Of a stretch of 64,000 nucleotides of DNA, positions 12,051 to 22,791 are shown in pieces. How positions within the stretch are numbered: the first letter of the stretch is position 1; every line of letters begins with the position of its first letter. The DNA lies in the NCBI GenBank assembly GCA_035235625.1, contig CP141142.1, positions 43,875,644-43,939,643 of the forward strand, given 5' to 3'. Position numbers and translations under genes: made by a program. This DNA comes from Saururus chinensis. Taxonomy: Eukaryota > Streptophyta > Magnoliopsida > Piperales > Saururaceae. The notes under the pieces are model-generated. The model saw nothing but the letters and a program-made list of their open reading frames with translations, searched no databases and was not told the DNA's origin.

Positions 12051-12506
12051 CTAGGAGGAGGGGGGCCGGCGGGCCCTGAGCGCCTGGAACACCCGGGAGC
12101 TCCGGTCGAAGAGGTGTGCCCTCCTGTTGTAATCTGACGGCTCCCGTCCCTCGTCGGCCCCCATCATGGCCTCTTTCTCCAGCCACTCCAGCGCCTCTGC
12201 AAGCTTGCTCTCCTCCTCCTCTGACCCGGGCTCTGTCTCTGCCTCCCACCACCACATGGACATCCGGTCCTCCCTCGCCTCCGGTACAAGATGGGGTTCC
12301 TCTTCCTCCCACTGGCCCGCCTTCTGCTCCGTGGGCACCGCGGGCCCGATTATGGTTCGCAACGCTAGTGCATGCCGGCTGCCCGGTCTGGTCCAAGCCA
12401 TGAACTGCTTGGCTCCTCGGGAAGAGGAGGAAGAAGATGGTAAATAAGAAGAGGTAAAGGAAGGGAAGACGGTGGTCTGGTGACAAGGGATGGCCATAGG
12501 AAGCAT
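12051..12506 (-). CDS. Small plant protein of unknown function
   Basis: A single open frame of 151 residues on the minus strand. The first 30 residues include a Ser-rich stretch and the middle is rich in Glu and Trp (MSMWWWEAETEPGSEEEE). The C-terminal third looks most gene-like: EALEWLEKEAMMG, then DYNRRAHLFDRSSRVFQALR, an amphipathic basic segment. I do not recognise a named domain. A TATA box lies 132 bp upstream of the ATG, next to an (AG)n tract. The internal ATG of the MAWTRPGSRH segment could be the true start, giving about 116 residues. GC content is clearly higher than in flanking DNA, as for many monocot genes. The overlapping plus-strand frames are shadows. The chance that this is a real gene is good, but the function is open. 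Confidence 0.6.
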   Translation of the reverse strand: MLPMAIPCHQTTVFPSFTSSYLPSSSSSSRGAKQFMAWTRPGSRHALALRTIIGPAVPTEQKAGQWEEEEPHLVPEAREDRMSMWWWEAETEPGSEEEESKLAEALEWLEKEAMMGADEGREPSDYNRRAHLFDRSSRVFQALRARRPPSS

Positions 12507-12637
12507 TTACCAGTTCTACAATTTGTATGGGCACAACGATGAAGAGTATGTCTGAACACTGCTCTTTGTATGGTCAATGAAGAAGGGTATGCCTGAACAG
12601 TTATGCTTAGAACTAGTAGAAAGAGAGAGAGAGCTTG

Positions 12638-12645
12638 TATTTATA
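12638..12645 (-). promoter_or_regulatory. TATA box of the gene at 12051-12506
   Basis: Minus-strand TATAAATA in the context CTATAAATACAAG, followed downstream by CTCTCTCTCTCT-type pyrimidine sequence. It sits 132 bp before the ATG at 12506, a normal distance for a plant core promoter with a short 5' UTR. Confidence 0.55.
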
Positions 12646-12789
12646 GATTACAAGGAGAGAGGAGGCAAGGCCAGTCTACCACTTCTTGTGCCGGGAGTTA
12701 GGGGAGGACGGAGCTTACGCCTTTCGGCCTGCAAACATGGAGAGCAGATAGATGGCAGCTATTGCGCCACTTGCAGAAGAGGGAGATAG

Positions 12790-14017
12790 GATGTGGCACA
12801 CACTTCAAGCTATGGCTGCCGGGTGGTGCAGTCGTGGGCTTTTTGAATGGAGGACTTTGGCCAGGCACTTCGGAATTTAGATAAGGGAGGAGGCGGAGAC
12901 AGGGTCGTCATCTCCCACGTCACCAACGTTTCTTCCAGAGAGAACCAGAAAGTTGCAGAAATGTAGCGTCGACTCGCACTTTGCGCTCTCCAACGAGTGG
13001 GAGCTAGCCTTGCAAAGACTTACATAGTGGAAGATTTATCGTGCCCAATTCTTCCCAAGTATCTGGAGATCCAAGCAATAAGCCTACTCCTTCGTGAGTT
13101 GATTATGTTTTTTTACTTTATTCGAAGCCTTGGGTAATAAAAAAGAACGTGACTATATATACCCCTTTTCCCCCTTATATCTTCTATCTCATTAATTTTA
13201 TTAAAAAATTTATATCTCTTATTTATATCTTAATTTTTTTATATATTTTTTCTTCTTTTTTTTTCTCCGATACCGATATTAATATCAGTGTCTTTTTTTT
13301 AACGTCGTTGTGGCTAATCACTATCGCTAGTTCAAGTCACAGCCATAGCCACAGCCAGTAGTGATTGGCCACTACGCACTGGCCGCGACCAGCGGCTGTG
13401 CACTAGTCACAGCCACCGCAGCCAACCAGATTTGACCAGCCGTGACTCGTCCTATGGCCCTGTGTACAAGCCGCATGCGGTTGGACGCTGGCCGCTGCTG
13501 GATGTTGGCTGCGGCCACTGTGCGCAGACCACTGGCCAGATTTGGCCGAGACCACTGCACACAGGCTATCGGCCGGATCTGGCCATGACCACTACGTGCA
13601 GGCCGCCATCTGTGACCAGGAACCGCGTGCTGATCGTAGATTTGGTCAGTCGCCAGAGTTGACACTAACAACTGCCAGTACCAGAGGAGAAGAGAAAGGG
13701 GGGTTTATGTTTAGGAGAATCATGGATAAAAGAGATGGGGGAGATAGGGGAGAAAGAAATAAAAAAAAATATACACTTGTTTCTTTGTTTAGGGGATACA
13801 GAGAAAAAAAAGGGGTCTGAATTGTTACGTTTAATAAAAAAAAGTAAGTTGCTATATTTCTGAGATTGGATTTCATATTCTAATAAATAGCCAATTTTTT
13901 ACACAATAATTTTTTAGGTGTGCATCTCACACACCATATTGGTCATATACAAAGTGTAATATTAAGGTATTAGTGGTTATAACTTATAACATGGTGGTGG
14001 GTCATTTGGTAAGTAAT
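12790..14017. other. Spacer with a GC-rich island
   Basis: No gene is supported. Positions 13340-13680 form a GC-rich island with recurring words such as CCAGATTTGGCC and GACCACTGC, flanked by AT-rich, pyrimidine-rich DNA. Weakly matching inverted ends occur near 13148 and 13820 (AACGT...CCCCTTTT type), so an old TIR element is possible but unproven. Confidence 0.45.
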
Positions 14018-14022
14018 AAAAT
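14018..14022. repeat. Target-site duplication, left (AAAAT)
   Basis: AAAAT directly precedes the terminal bases of the copia 3' LTR and recurs at 20890-20894 after the other end. Five bp is the usual copia duplication length. Confidence 0.65.
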
Positions 14023-15073
14023 TATAGAGTGGCCGGCCAGCAGCGGAAGTAGTGGTGGGAGAGGATGACACATAAAAATCGAATCTTTAAAACAAGATCT
14101 ACACATACATGCAATTCTAATTACAATTAGCAATAACCATACATATATTATTTAATCAAAGGAAGATATAATTAACATGGAAATAATACGTACTAACCTT
14201 GGGCTTGATCCAGCCCTAACACGCCCTCCAAATCAGCCTTCTCGCACCAATAGCAAGATTAATAAGAAAGAGATTAAGACAATACCTTTTTGTGACGATT
14301 CCTCTCAAACCCTTGCTTAGAGTGAAGGAATTCTCAGCACAACAGCCCCTTATCTTCAACCCTTCTACAACCTCCTCTTCTTCGCAAAGAAGGAGAGAAT
14401 CACCTTGATCAAACTCCACGCAGGCCGCACACAATCACAAAAGAGAAAGGGGCAGACTGGTTTTGGAAGAAGAGAAAGCAAATGGAGAGGGGCCACCCAA
14501 TTGAGAGAGGGGAGAGATGAATGGAGAGAGACCAACCTGATTCTTCAAATCAGATCCAAAATATGGGGGACGCCCTATTCAAGTTGAGGGAATAAGGGAG
14601 GAATATTCTCCCTTATTCTCTCCCTCTCTTAAAACACCTTTCTTTCCATAAACGGCGGGTTTGAATCAAATGGGCTAAGATTACATGGGCTGAGTGCATA
14701 AATTCCAACGGGCTTCTTATAGAGGCTCGATCACAACGGGAGCGGGCTCTGATACACAGAGCCCGCGGAGGCCTGGACCCCTTGCACACGGCCAAGCCCG
14801 TGACAGGGTTGACCTCTTGCTAATAACGCGGGTCCTACCCTCAACACATAATTCACTCGTCTGGGCCCCACAATGTGTAGATGCACACCTAGATGTATGT
14901 CTAGTGTGTGTGTGTGACATATGTGGGTCCCACTCTAATTAAGTATAACGAAGGTACTAGTGGGGTCGGCGCGACTGCCCCCACCACCCATGGACCACGT
15001 GACCCGTACTGGCTCACCCGGACCGCGACACCGTTGGACCAAACTGGGCCCGAGCCCATACCATGGTCCAACA
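14023..15073 (-). repeat. 3' LTR of copia element (1051 bp)
   Basis: Begins TGTTGGACC at 15073 and ends CTCTATA at 14023 on the minus strand; the final CA is changed to TA relative to the 5' LTR end CTCTACA. It contains the LTR block GGGGCTGTTGTGCTGAG. It is the full-length version of the LTR in this family. Confidence 0.9.
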
Positions 15074-15086
15074 TCCCCCACTATGG
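15074..15086 (-). promoter_or_regulatory. Polypurine tract
   Basis: Minus strand CCATAGTGGGGGA lies immediately before the TGTTGG start of the 3' LTR, the position and composition expected of the plus-strand primer of an LTR element. Confidence 0.75.
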
Positions 15087-15120
15087 GTGAAGGGCTCATA
15101 TGGTCCAACAGCGACTAGCA

Positions 15121-16985
15121 CTATTCCTGTCGAAGACCAATGCTATGAGCGTGCTTTGAAAATAGATCCGTTGTTAAGGCCTTAGTGAACGGATCTGCCA
15201 ACATCTCAGAAGTAGGAAGATGACTCACAGTCACTTTTCCTCTCTGTAGCATGTCGAAGATGTAATAGTAATGCACCTCAATGTGCTTACCCCTGACACT
15301 GATCTCCCCATTCTTAAGTGTCGACATTGTAGCCAGATTATCGCAATACATCTGGACAGGAGCATCAGTCCAGTTTCTAGCCCCAACTTTGCTAGAAACT
15401 CCTTAATCCAAACTGCCTGGGAAGCTGCAATACTGCATGCATAAAACTCAGCTTCCATTGTAGACTTAGAAACACTCTTTTGTTTCTTGCTTGCCCACGA
15501 TATAGCACCGCCTCCAAACATGAAGACATATCTAGCAGTGGATTTCCTATCATCTGGATCCCCCGCATAGTCTGAATCACTATATCCAGCCAATGACAGA
15601 CTTTTCGCCTGATAAGTGAGTTTTAAACTCTTAGACCCTAATAGGTACCGAAATACCCTCTTCACTGCTTGCCAGTGTTGAAGACCAGGGTCTGCTTGGT
15701 AACGGCTTAACAAGCTTACCACAAAACTCAAATCAGGTCGAGTACAGGTAATGGCATACATCAAGCTGCCAATAGCCTGTGCATATGGCACTGACTCCAT
15801 CCGGAGTCGATCTTCCTCTGTCCGAGGAGCCATACTCTTAGATAACACAGTACCCTTGTTTATAGGGGATTCAATGGTTTTCCAACCAATGACATTGAAG
15901 CGCTTGAGAACGCTCTCTATGTATGACTCTTGAGATATACTAAGCTTCCTAGCTTTTCTATCTCTGTCAATTTTCATCCTTAGGATGTAGGATGCCTCAC
16001 CCATGTCTTTCATCTCAAACTGGGTTTTGAGCCACTCCTTTAAACTGACTATCATACTAAGATCATTCCCCATCAAGAGTATGTCATCTACATATAATGA
16101 CAACATCATATACCTTATCCCATCCCGGAAGGTATAGACACAATGATCGTGTTCGTTCACTATGAACCCATACTCACTAATCACCTTGTGAAAAGTGAAG
16201 TACCATTGCCTGAGAGATTGTTTTAGGCCATACAATGATTTTATGAGCTTGCACACCTTGTGTTCCTCTCCAGGAATCACATAACCCTCAGGTTGTTTCA
16301 TGTAAATCTCCTCCTCTAAATCTCCATTTAGGAAGGCAGTCTTTACATCCATTTGGTGCAACTCTAAATCAAAGTAAGCAATGCATGCTAAGAGACATCT
16401 AATCGAGTCAAATCTTGACACCGGTGAGTATGTCTCCTTAAAGTCCATCCCATATACTTGGGTGAACCCCTTGGCCACTAATCTCGCCTTGTACTTATCT
16501 ATAGACCCATCAGCCTTATGCTTCTTTTTGAAGATCCATTTACACCCAATGGGCTTTCGCCCTTCAGGTGGATCCACTATCTCCCAGACCTTGTTCTTTA
16601 GGATAGAGTCCATCTCTTCTTGAATAACAACTTGACATTCTTGAGCGTGTGGAAGACTTAAAGCTTGCTCAAGGATAATCGGGTCATCTAGAATAGGTTC
16701 ATCTAACGTGACGTTGTCCTCCCCTAGCATTGTATAGAAGTCCCTCAACAGAATTGAAGGTCTTCTTTCCCTCAATGCCATGGGTTCAGGTTCAGTTTGG
16801 TTTTGATCTGATCCAATTACTTCCTCTGGGGAAGTACTAGGACCAGCCTCTTTAACCACCTCGAATAAATCAACTTTCTTGTTAGGAATTCTAGGGTTTA
16901 ATTCCTCTTCCAAGAAATAAGCATCTCTAGACTCAACAACCCCCACTGTCCCATCCGTGTGATGAACCACAAATCGGTACCCCTT
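15121..16985 (-). pseudogene. Copia reverse transcriptase and RNase H (frameshifted)
   Basis: The frame 16970-15231 encodes the copia RT: a WKWIFKKK-type entry (GCKWIFKKKHKADG), the FLNGDLEEEIYMKQPEGY block and the active site LYVDDILLMGND, followed by the copia RNase H start (SDYAGDPDDRKSTARY and TMEAEFYACSIAA). Near 15370 the frame shifts and RNase H continues in the frame 15351-15121 (MYCDNLATMSTLKNG to HSIGLRQE), which ends in a normal stop before the PPT. Upstream, the protein continues into the integrase frame only through another shift near 17025. Catalytic Asp residues of RT are intact. The enzyme would copy element RNA into cDNA in cytoplasmic particles if a full frame existed. Confidence 0.9.
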
Positions 16986-17017
16986 AGAGTGATCACAGTA
17001 ACCAATAAAATTACACT

Positions 17018-18253
17018 TTATGGTCTTGGGGTCTCAGGCACCTTTACGTGTGCCCTAGACCCCCATACTCTAAGATGCCCTAAGTTTGGACGTCGGCCTG
17101 TCCATAACTCATAAGGTGTCCGTTGGACTACCTTTGTTGGTACACGATTAAGGATATACATGGCGGTGTCTAAAGCCTCACCCCAGAAGTTAGTTCCTAA
17201 CTCAGAGTGATTTAACATGGACCTTACCATGTCCATAAGCATCCTATTACGCCTTTCTGCCACTCCATTTTGCTTTGGAGTGTACAATAGGGTGTACTGG
17301 TGAACTATTCCCTGATCGGTACAGAAATCTTTAAACAGGTCAGAGGTGTACTCACCACCCCTGTCAGTCCTCAGGATTTTTACTTTCCTGCCTAACTGAG
17401 TCTCTACCTTAGCTTTAAATTCCTTGAATTTATCTAAGGCATCAGACTTCCTACTTATTAAATACATGTACCCGTATCTTGAATAGTCATTAATGAACGT
17501 AATAAAATACGTTATACCTCTATGGGTCTGAACATTCAAGGGCCCACAGATATCAGAATGTACCACCTCTAATAGTTCATTTGCCCTTTGTCCCTTTTGA
17601 AAGGATTGCCTGCTCATCTTACCCGATAAGCAATCCTCGCACACACGTAGGTCTTTGGATATTTTGGGTAATAACCCAGCGCTCGACATTCGATGTAGTT
17701 TATTTACATTTACTTGGCACAAAAGCATATGCCAAAGCAAAACATCATCCACAGACAAAACAATATACTCAGAAACACTTATTTCATTAGATTCAATAGA
17801 GTTCATTACATCTAAGCAGTACAATCCATTAATTAAAGAAGCAGTAAATAAAACAGTCCCACCCTTGCCCACAGTTGCCTTACTCCCCTTGAACCTAACT
17901 TCAAACCCCTTCTTGGTCAGAACAGGGATTGAAATCAGGTTCTTCCTAATGGAAGGAGCAAAAAGCACATCTGTCAAGATAAGGTTAGACCCATTCTTCA
18001 GAGGAATCCTGTAGCTCCCCATAGCCTCCACCTCGCAGTACGTGTTGTTCCCCATGAAGACTTTGTTCTGGCCTGGAATCAGATTGACCATCTCGCCCCT
18101 AGTTCCCCTGGAGTGGGAAACATGCATAGTAGCTCCTGAATCCAGCCACCAAGTCTTCTCCTTGATGTCAGCATGCATCACCTCAGAGACAACATAGACG
18201 ATGTCCTCGCTCTTGCCCTTGTCCTTGCTTGAATGGCTATCCTTCTGGGGCAA
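17018..18253 (-). pseudogene. Copia protease and integrase (frame-disrupted)
   Basis: A 411-residue open frame. The protease active site [12 protein letters not shown] is near residue 35. The gag-pre-integrase segment near 180-225 has the CEDC cysteine pair, but its second zinc-binding His is replaced ([10 protein letters not shown], where copia elements usually have GH). The integrase core follows, with the DDE residues in [16 protein letters not shown] and NGVAERRN all visible, and the copia-type [17 protein letters not shown] tail. The frame enters from gag by a shift near 18250 and is lost near 17025 before RT. Integrase would insert element cDNA into host DNA; the altered zinc ligand and frameshifts make activity unlikely. 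Confidence 0.9.
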
Positions 18254-19052
18254 TTAGCCTTGAAGTGACCCATCTTGCCACGCTTGAAACATGCACCTTT
18301 AGGTTTGTCATTACCTTTACCAGTGCCCTTGTTCTGAGGCTTCTCCCCTTCTTCTTGAAAGCTTTCTTAGAGGGACCAGGCCCCTGTCCACCTTTCTTGC
18401 CCCCACCAGAGTTGTGTACCAGGTTGGCAGTAGCAGACCCCCCAGAAGCCTTCACATGGTTCTTCCTTTCTTGCTCAAGCCTAAGCTTGGCAGTCAAAGC
18501 CTCCATTGTGATCTTCTGGTAGCTCATGTTAAGATAAATTACTACACTCTCTCAAGATTTGGGAAAGTTGTTCAACACTGTAGACACTTGGATTCCCTCA
18601 GAGATGGGGTCCTCCAGTGTCTCCAGGTCATCAGCAATGATGGACATGACACTCAGGTGCTCATTCACATCATCTCCCTCCCTCATCCTGGAATTTTGGT
18701 ATTTAGAGTATAACATTCTCTTATGAGCCTCAGTCTTCTCCCCATACCTCACAGACACTGCATCCAGCATCTCTCTGGCAGTCTTATACTTTTCAAAGAG
18801 CCGTTCTATCTTAGGCTCAATGAAAGTAAGAATAGTGGACCTAGCCTTATTATCATCATCCCTCAGCTTCTCAAGATCTTTAAACTGATCAGCTGATGTA
18901 CCCTCTGGTAGTGGCTCAATGACCTGCTTAAGTACATGAGCAAGATCAGAAAGAGTCAGGATGTGGTGAATCCTTCTCTTCCACACCAGATAGTTATCAG
19001 CATTAAGTTTCTTAGTTTTCCTTAACTCGGTAGTTACCATTTTGGAAGCCAT
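18237..19052 (-). pseudogene. Copia gag (one in-frame stop, one frameshift)
   Basis: The frame starts at the ATG at 19052 (MASKMVTTELRKTKKLNADN) with the UBN2/copia gag fold: a NYLVWKRRIHHIL block near residue 25 and EMLDAVSVRYGEK near 100. At 18549-18551 a TGA replaces what is usually Trp (NFPKS-stop-ESVVIYL), and the same frame then continues to about 18345, where a frameshift leads into the zinc knuckle. The knuckle reads [14 protein letters not shown], so the second Cys of the CCHC motif is Arg. Gag would form the particle and bind RNA; both lesions would harm it. The lysine-rich tail is as expected. Confidence 0.85.
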
Positions 19053-19089
19053 TTTAATCTACAAGGAAAAACATGCAATGAACAGGGTA

Positions 19090-20122
19090 TTAGTACTATT
19101 TATGGTAGGCTTATTGCTTCAATTATAAAGGTACTTACTTAAACAAACTCTAAATCTAAATATAAGCCTAGGGACAACTTGAGTATATTATGCTGAGTTT
19201 TTCTTATTAGAATCACCTAATTAGGGTTTTGGGTTACTTTCCAAAAATAACCCCCACTACTCCTTAACCCCTTAAAGGATATTACCCTAATTAGGTATCT
19301 ATGTGTTTTATGAATTTAGAATTCCCAAAACAGATAACCCAGCATATAAATCAGCAAATAAACATACTTAGAGGCCACTAGAATTTAAAAATTCTGTCCA
19401 GAAAATTTTTGGTGTATATTTACCAAAATGCCCCTAGGGGTAGTTTGGTAATTTCCACCCTTAAGGGTACACCAAAACTAATCACAGAACTTTTCAGTTA
19501 TAATCCAGTAAAAAAAATACAATTCTGAACGCTGCTGGAAATTCAGATTTTGTCAAAAAAAAATTTTGGTGTATAATTACCAAAATGCCCCTAGGGGTAG
19601 TTTGGTAATTTTCGCCCTCACACAGCAACTTAAGCAAGTTATCAACACAGAGAATACAAGATCTGGACAGAACTATAACAAGCACACACAATGCACGTGT
19701 GAATTGTCCAAAATGCCCCTAGGGCTATTTTGGTCAATTTACACCATTAACCAATTAAATTAAATTTATTATCACAATAAATAATTCAAATGGCCCTTGC
19801 TGTCCAACAGAGAAGTGTGTTCCAAAATCGTGATCAGAGAAAAAATGCACAAAAAATATTGTGGTGAAATGACCACTATGCCCTTATGCATTCAATCGTG
19901 CACAAAAAACACAATTAACACTCAAATCACATACAACCAGCAGCCAAATCATTCAATAACATGTTAATTATAATTATAATAAATTCAAAATGAAAAGCCC
20001 TTTGATTCTAATAGTAGATCAAATGATTTAAGGCAAAAATCCCAATTTTACCGATCTAAACCTAGATCGGGTAAATCTAATTGGATTTTCACCAAATCAG
20101 CGGCCAAACCTCCTCCCTATTG
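19090..20122 (-). other. Copia 5' leader with repeated palindromic elements
   Basis: About 1 kb between the PBS and the gag ATG with no open frame of note. It carries two near-identical 30-bp inverted sequences (19421-19450 and 19578-19607) centred on CCCCTAGGGG and a weaker third at 19708-19733. In retroelements this region holds packaging and dimerisation signals; whether these palindromes play that role is inference. Confidence 0.7.
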
Positions 20123-20134
20123 GCTCTGATACCA
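20123..20134 (-). promoter_or_regulatory. Primer-binding site (initiator Met tRNA)
   Basis: Minus strand TGGTATCAGAGC, one base after the LTR end, is the usual copia PBS complementary to the 3' end of plant initiator-Met tRNA. Confidence 0.9.
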
Positions 20135-20135
20135 C

Positions 20136-20889
20136 TGTAGAGTGGCCGGCCAGCAGCGGAAGCAGTGGTGGGAGAGGATGGCGCATAAAAATCGAATCTT
20201 TAAAACAAGATCTACACATACATGCAATTCTAATTACAATTAGCAATAACCATGCATATATTATTTAATCAAAGGAAGATATAATTAACATGGAAATAAT
20301 ACGTACTAACCTTGGGCTTGATCCAGCCCTAGCACGCCGTCCAAATCAGCCTTCTCACACCAATAGCAAGATTAATAAGAAAGGGATTAAGACAATACCT
20401 TTTTGTGACGATTCCTCTCAAACCCTTGCTTGGAGTGAAGGAATTCTCAGCACAATAGCCCCTTATCTTCAACCCTTCTACAACCTCCTCTTCTCCGCAA
20501 AGAAGGAGAGAATCACCTTGATCAAACTCCACGCAGGCCGCACACAATCACAAAAGAGAAAGGGGCAGACTGGTTTTGGAAGAAGAGAAAGCAAATGGAG
20601 AGGGGCCACCCAATTGAGAGAGGGGAGAGATGAATGGAGAGAGACCAACCTGATTCTTCAAATCAGATCCAAAATATGGGGGACGCCCCATTCAAGTTGA
20701 GGGAATAAGGGAGGAATATTCTCCCTTATTCTCTCCCTCTCTTAAAACACCTTTCTTTCCATAAACGGCGGGTTTGAATCAAATGGGCTGAGATTACATG
20801 GGCTGAGTGCATAAATTCCAACGGGCTTCTTATAGAGGCTCGATCACAACGGGAGCGGGCTCTGACACATAGAAATACACTGTCCAACA
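20136..20889 (-). repeat. 5' LTR of copia element (internally deleted)
   Basis: 754 bp against 1051 bp for the 3' LTR. It matches the 3' LTR from the CTCTACA end at 20136 to about 20870, then jumps to AAATACACTGTCCAACA and ends. Most of the first 300 bp of U3 are gone. The sequence at the break is nearly repeated just outside (see findings), so the deletion and the flank are entangled. Confidence 0.85.
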
Positions 20890-20894
20890 AAAAT
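20890..20894. repeat. Target-site duplication, right (AAAAT)
   Basis: Matches 14018-14022. Because the adjacent LTR end is itself part of a local duplication, this pair is likely but not certain. Confidence 0.55.
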
Positions 20895-21755
20895 ACACTG
20901 TCTAACATATATAGTGTGTGACGTTCACCCAATATTTTTTAATTCTGTGTACTTAGTTATTTGATGTTAAAAGGTAGTTTTTACAAAAAAAAAAGTTAAT
21001 ATGCTCCTTAGGAGTATATATTGATCTTGCCCACAATTCCGGATACATAATTGTTTGATGTTAAAACAGTCTTAAGGAAAAAATTAATATATATCAAGTC
21101 GTAAGTATATTGTGTGACCCGGCCCAGTACATCTTGCGTTGTTGAATGTACACTTTGGAATTCTGATCCCGTGAAGCTTGTGGCGCATCCGGTGAAACGA
21201 TAAAAGCCAACCTGGTGGAAGATTGTCATTTCACGTGAGACCACGTGATACAAGATGGCATTTGAGAAAATGCCGTTTGCCTAACTTCTTAACCCTATTC
21301 CGTCTTATCACCCTCTTTTCGACTCTCCCGTGTATTTTGACTTCTATCGTCTATTTTGACTTCTATTTAGAGCTATGATTTCCATTGTCGTAGTTCATCT
21401 CTTGGAATTGGCTCAGGTTACTTCAATTACCGTATGTTGCTTCTCCTTTCAATCGAACAAATCTATTTGTTTCCCTGATTCTTGCCTTGGTTTTCTTATT
21501 TTAGGATCATCTAATTTCAATTATGGATCTGCAGGGGAAAGACGATTTGGCCGCTCTAATCTCTTGGAGCACCCTTTGCTAGTTGCATCCTCGAATTTGT
21601 TCGCTGTAAGACCAATGGTAAAGTTCTCAACTGCTGAATAGTCCATTACATTGAATCCATCACAATTCTAAGTGTAAGTACCTTTTTAGAGAGAATATGT
21701 TGTGGTCGACCCAAACCAAGTTGAGGTAATCATTGCTCACTGTCATTCAAAAGTT
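20895..21755. other. Spacer between two copia elements
   Basis: Contains dispersed repeat copy 1 (21157-21288). The remainder, 21300-21720, is pyrimidine-rich and has a short frame ending LVASSNLFAVRPMVKFSTAE, which resembles an organelle presequence but has no recognisable continuation. No gene is supported. Confidence 0.45.
21157..21288 (+). repeat. Dispersed inverted repeat, copy 1
   Basis: About 130 bp from GAATTCTGATC to CCTAACTTCT matches the reverse complement of 42369-42497. Shared words include TCACGTGAGACCACGTGATA, which itself contains two CACGTG-like palindromes. Confidence 0.8.
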
Positions 21756-21959
21756 TGTTGGAGCATATGAGGCTACCCTTAAGGACATCTCCTCCTTTGC
21801 CACAATGACAATCATAGACTCCCCTCTCCTTGTAATCACCACCATCCATTTGTCACTACATCATTTTTTAGTAGAAATATATACTTATATCTTCTGTGTA
21901 TATTTGTATCTAAAAATAGTTGCATTCTGTAATGAAATATTATATTTTGCCTGTTTTCA
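21756..21959 (+). repeat. 5' LTR of older copia element (204 bp)
   Basis: Starts TGTTGGAGCATATGAGG and ends GCCTGTTTTCA just before the PBS TGGTATCAAAGC. It aligns along most of its length with 33828-34039, including CTCCCCTCTCCTTGTAATCA. Confidence 0.88.
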
Positions 21960-22399
21960 TGGTATCAAAGCCTTTTTGCCCAATGGCTTGACCCCCCTTT
22001 CCATTTTTGGTAACTGTTTGCCGACAAGCTCTCCCGTCCGACGAACTCTCTGGCGCCCTCCCTCAAGACCGACACCCTTATTAGTTCGCCGGTCATCCCT
22101 CTCACTGGCCAACCCCCCTTCCCCCTGTCGTGTGCTCTCCCCATCACAGAACTCCCCTTACTGCCGACACCCTACCCTCCCTTTGGATTGACCCTCTACC
22201 CTCATGCTCTAGCCCTCATCTAGCCCTGCTCGTCTGTCTCCCCTCCCACCGAAGCCACCTCTAGCTCTGCTCGCCAGCCTCCTGCTCCGTTTGCCCCTCC
22301 CACTCCAGATCCACTTAATTGGATCACTGTTCGTCCTGCTCCAGACATCCTCCATATCTGCTCCGGTCTAATCGCCATCCTTCTTTCCCCCTCGACACA

Positions 22400-22760
22400 A
22401 CCCCGTCCAGATCTGCTTTGATCCCATCCAGATCTACTCTGATCCCGTCTAGATCTGCTTTGATCCCATCCAGATCTACTCCAATCCAGTACTGATCTAC
22501 TCTGATATGGCGCCGCCCCGCCCTGATCTGCTCTGATCCCGTCCAGTCCCACCAGCGCAACACTGTCCCAGCCCTGGCTCGTCGCCTCCACAATCCTCTT
22601 TCCAGAAGGACTTCCCCTTTTCCAGCTGCCCAGATCTGCCCTTCTTCTAGAAAGACTTCCCCTTTTCTAGCTGCCCAGATCTACCCTTCTTCTAGAAAGA
22701 CTTCCCCTTTTCCAGCCGCCCATATCTGCCCTTCTTCCAAAAAGACTTCCCCTTTTCCCG
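22400..22760. repeat. Leader tandem repeats (about 20 bp and 45 bp units)
   Basis: From 22400 to 22510, GATCCCGTCCAGATCT-like words recur about every 20 bp. From 22601 to 22760 a 45-bp unit containing GAAAGACTTCCCCTTTTC is present about 3.6 times at exact 45-bp spacing. Both lie between the PBS and the gag start of the older copia element. Confidence 0.85.
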
Positions 22761-22791
22761 GCCCCGACACAACCTCTCCTAGTCCCTCCTC

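Larger units (their letters stand above)
14023..20889 (-). mobile_element. Ty1/copia retrotransposon, structurally complete, coding-defective
   Basis: On the minus strand the order is 5' LTR (20889-20136), PBS (20134-20123), 1-kb leader, gag (from 19052), protease, integrase, reverse transcriptase and RNase H (to 15121), PPT (15086-15074) and 3' LTR (15073-14023). Integrase before RT defines Ty1/copia. Candidate AAAAT duplications flank it. The two LTRs are very similar where they align, so insertion was fairly recent. However, the 5' LTR lacks about 300 bp of U3, and gag/pol carry one in-frame stop and several frameshifts, so it is not autonomous. A truncated solo LTR of the same family lies at 1799-2757. 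I cannot assign the copia lineage from sequence alone. Confidence 0.95.

Noticed and set aside
12116..12447. Plus-strand frames opposite the gene at 12051-12506
   Set aside because: Antisense of the minus-strand gene, Pro/Ser-rich as expected from its GC-rich codons; no promoter on that side.
21375..21641. Frame ending in a presequence-like LVASSNLFAVRPMVKFSTAE
   Set aside because: Only a short stretch looks gene-like and no continuing exon was identified.
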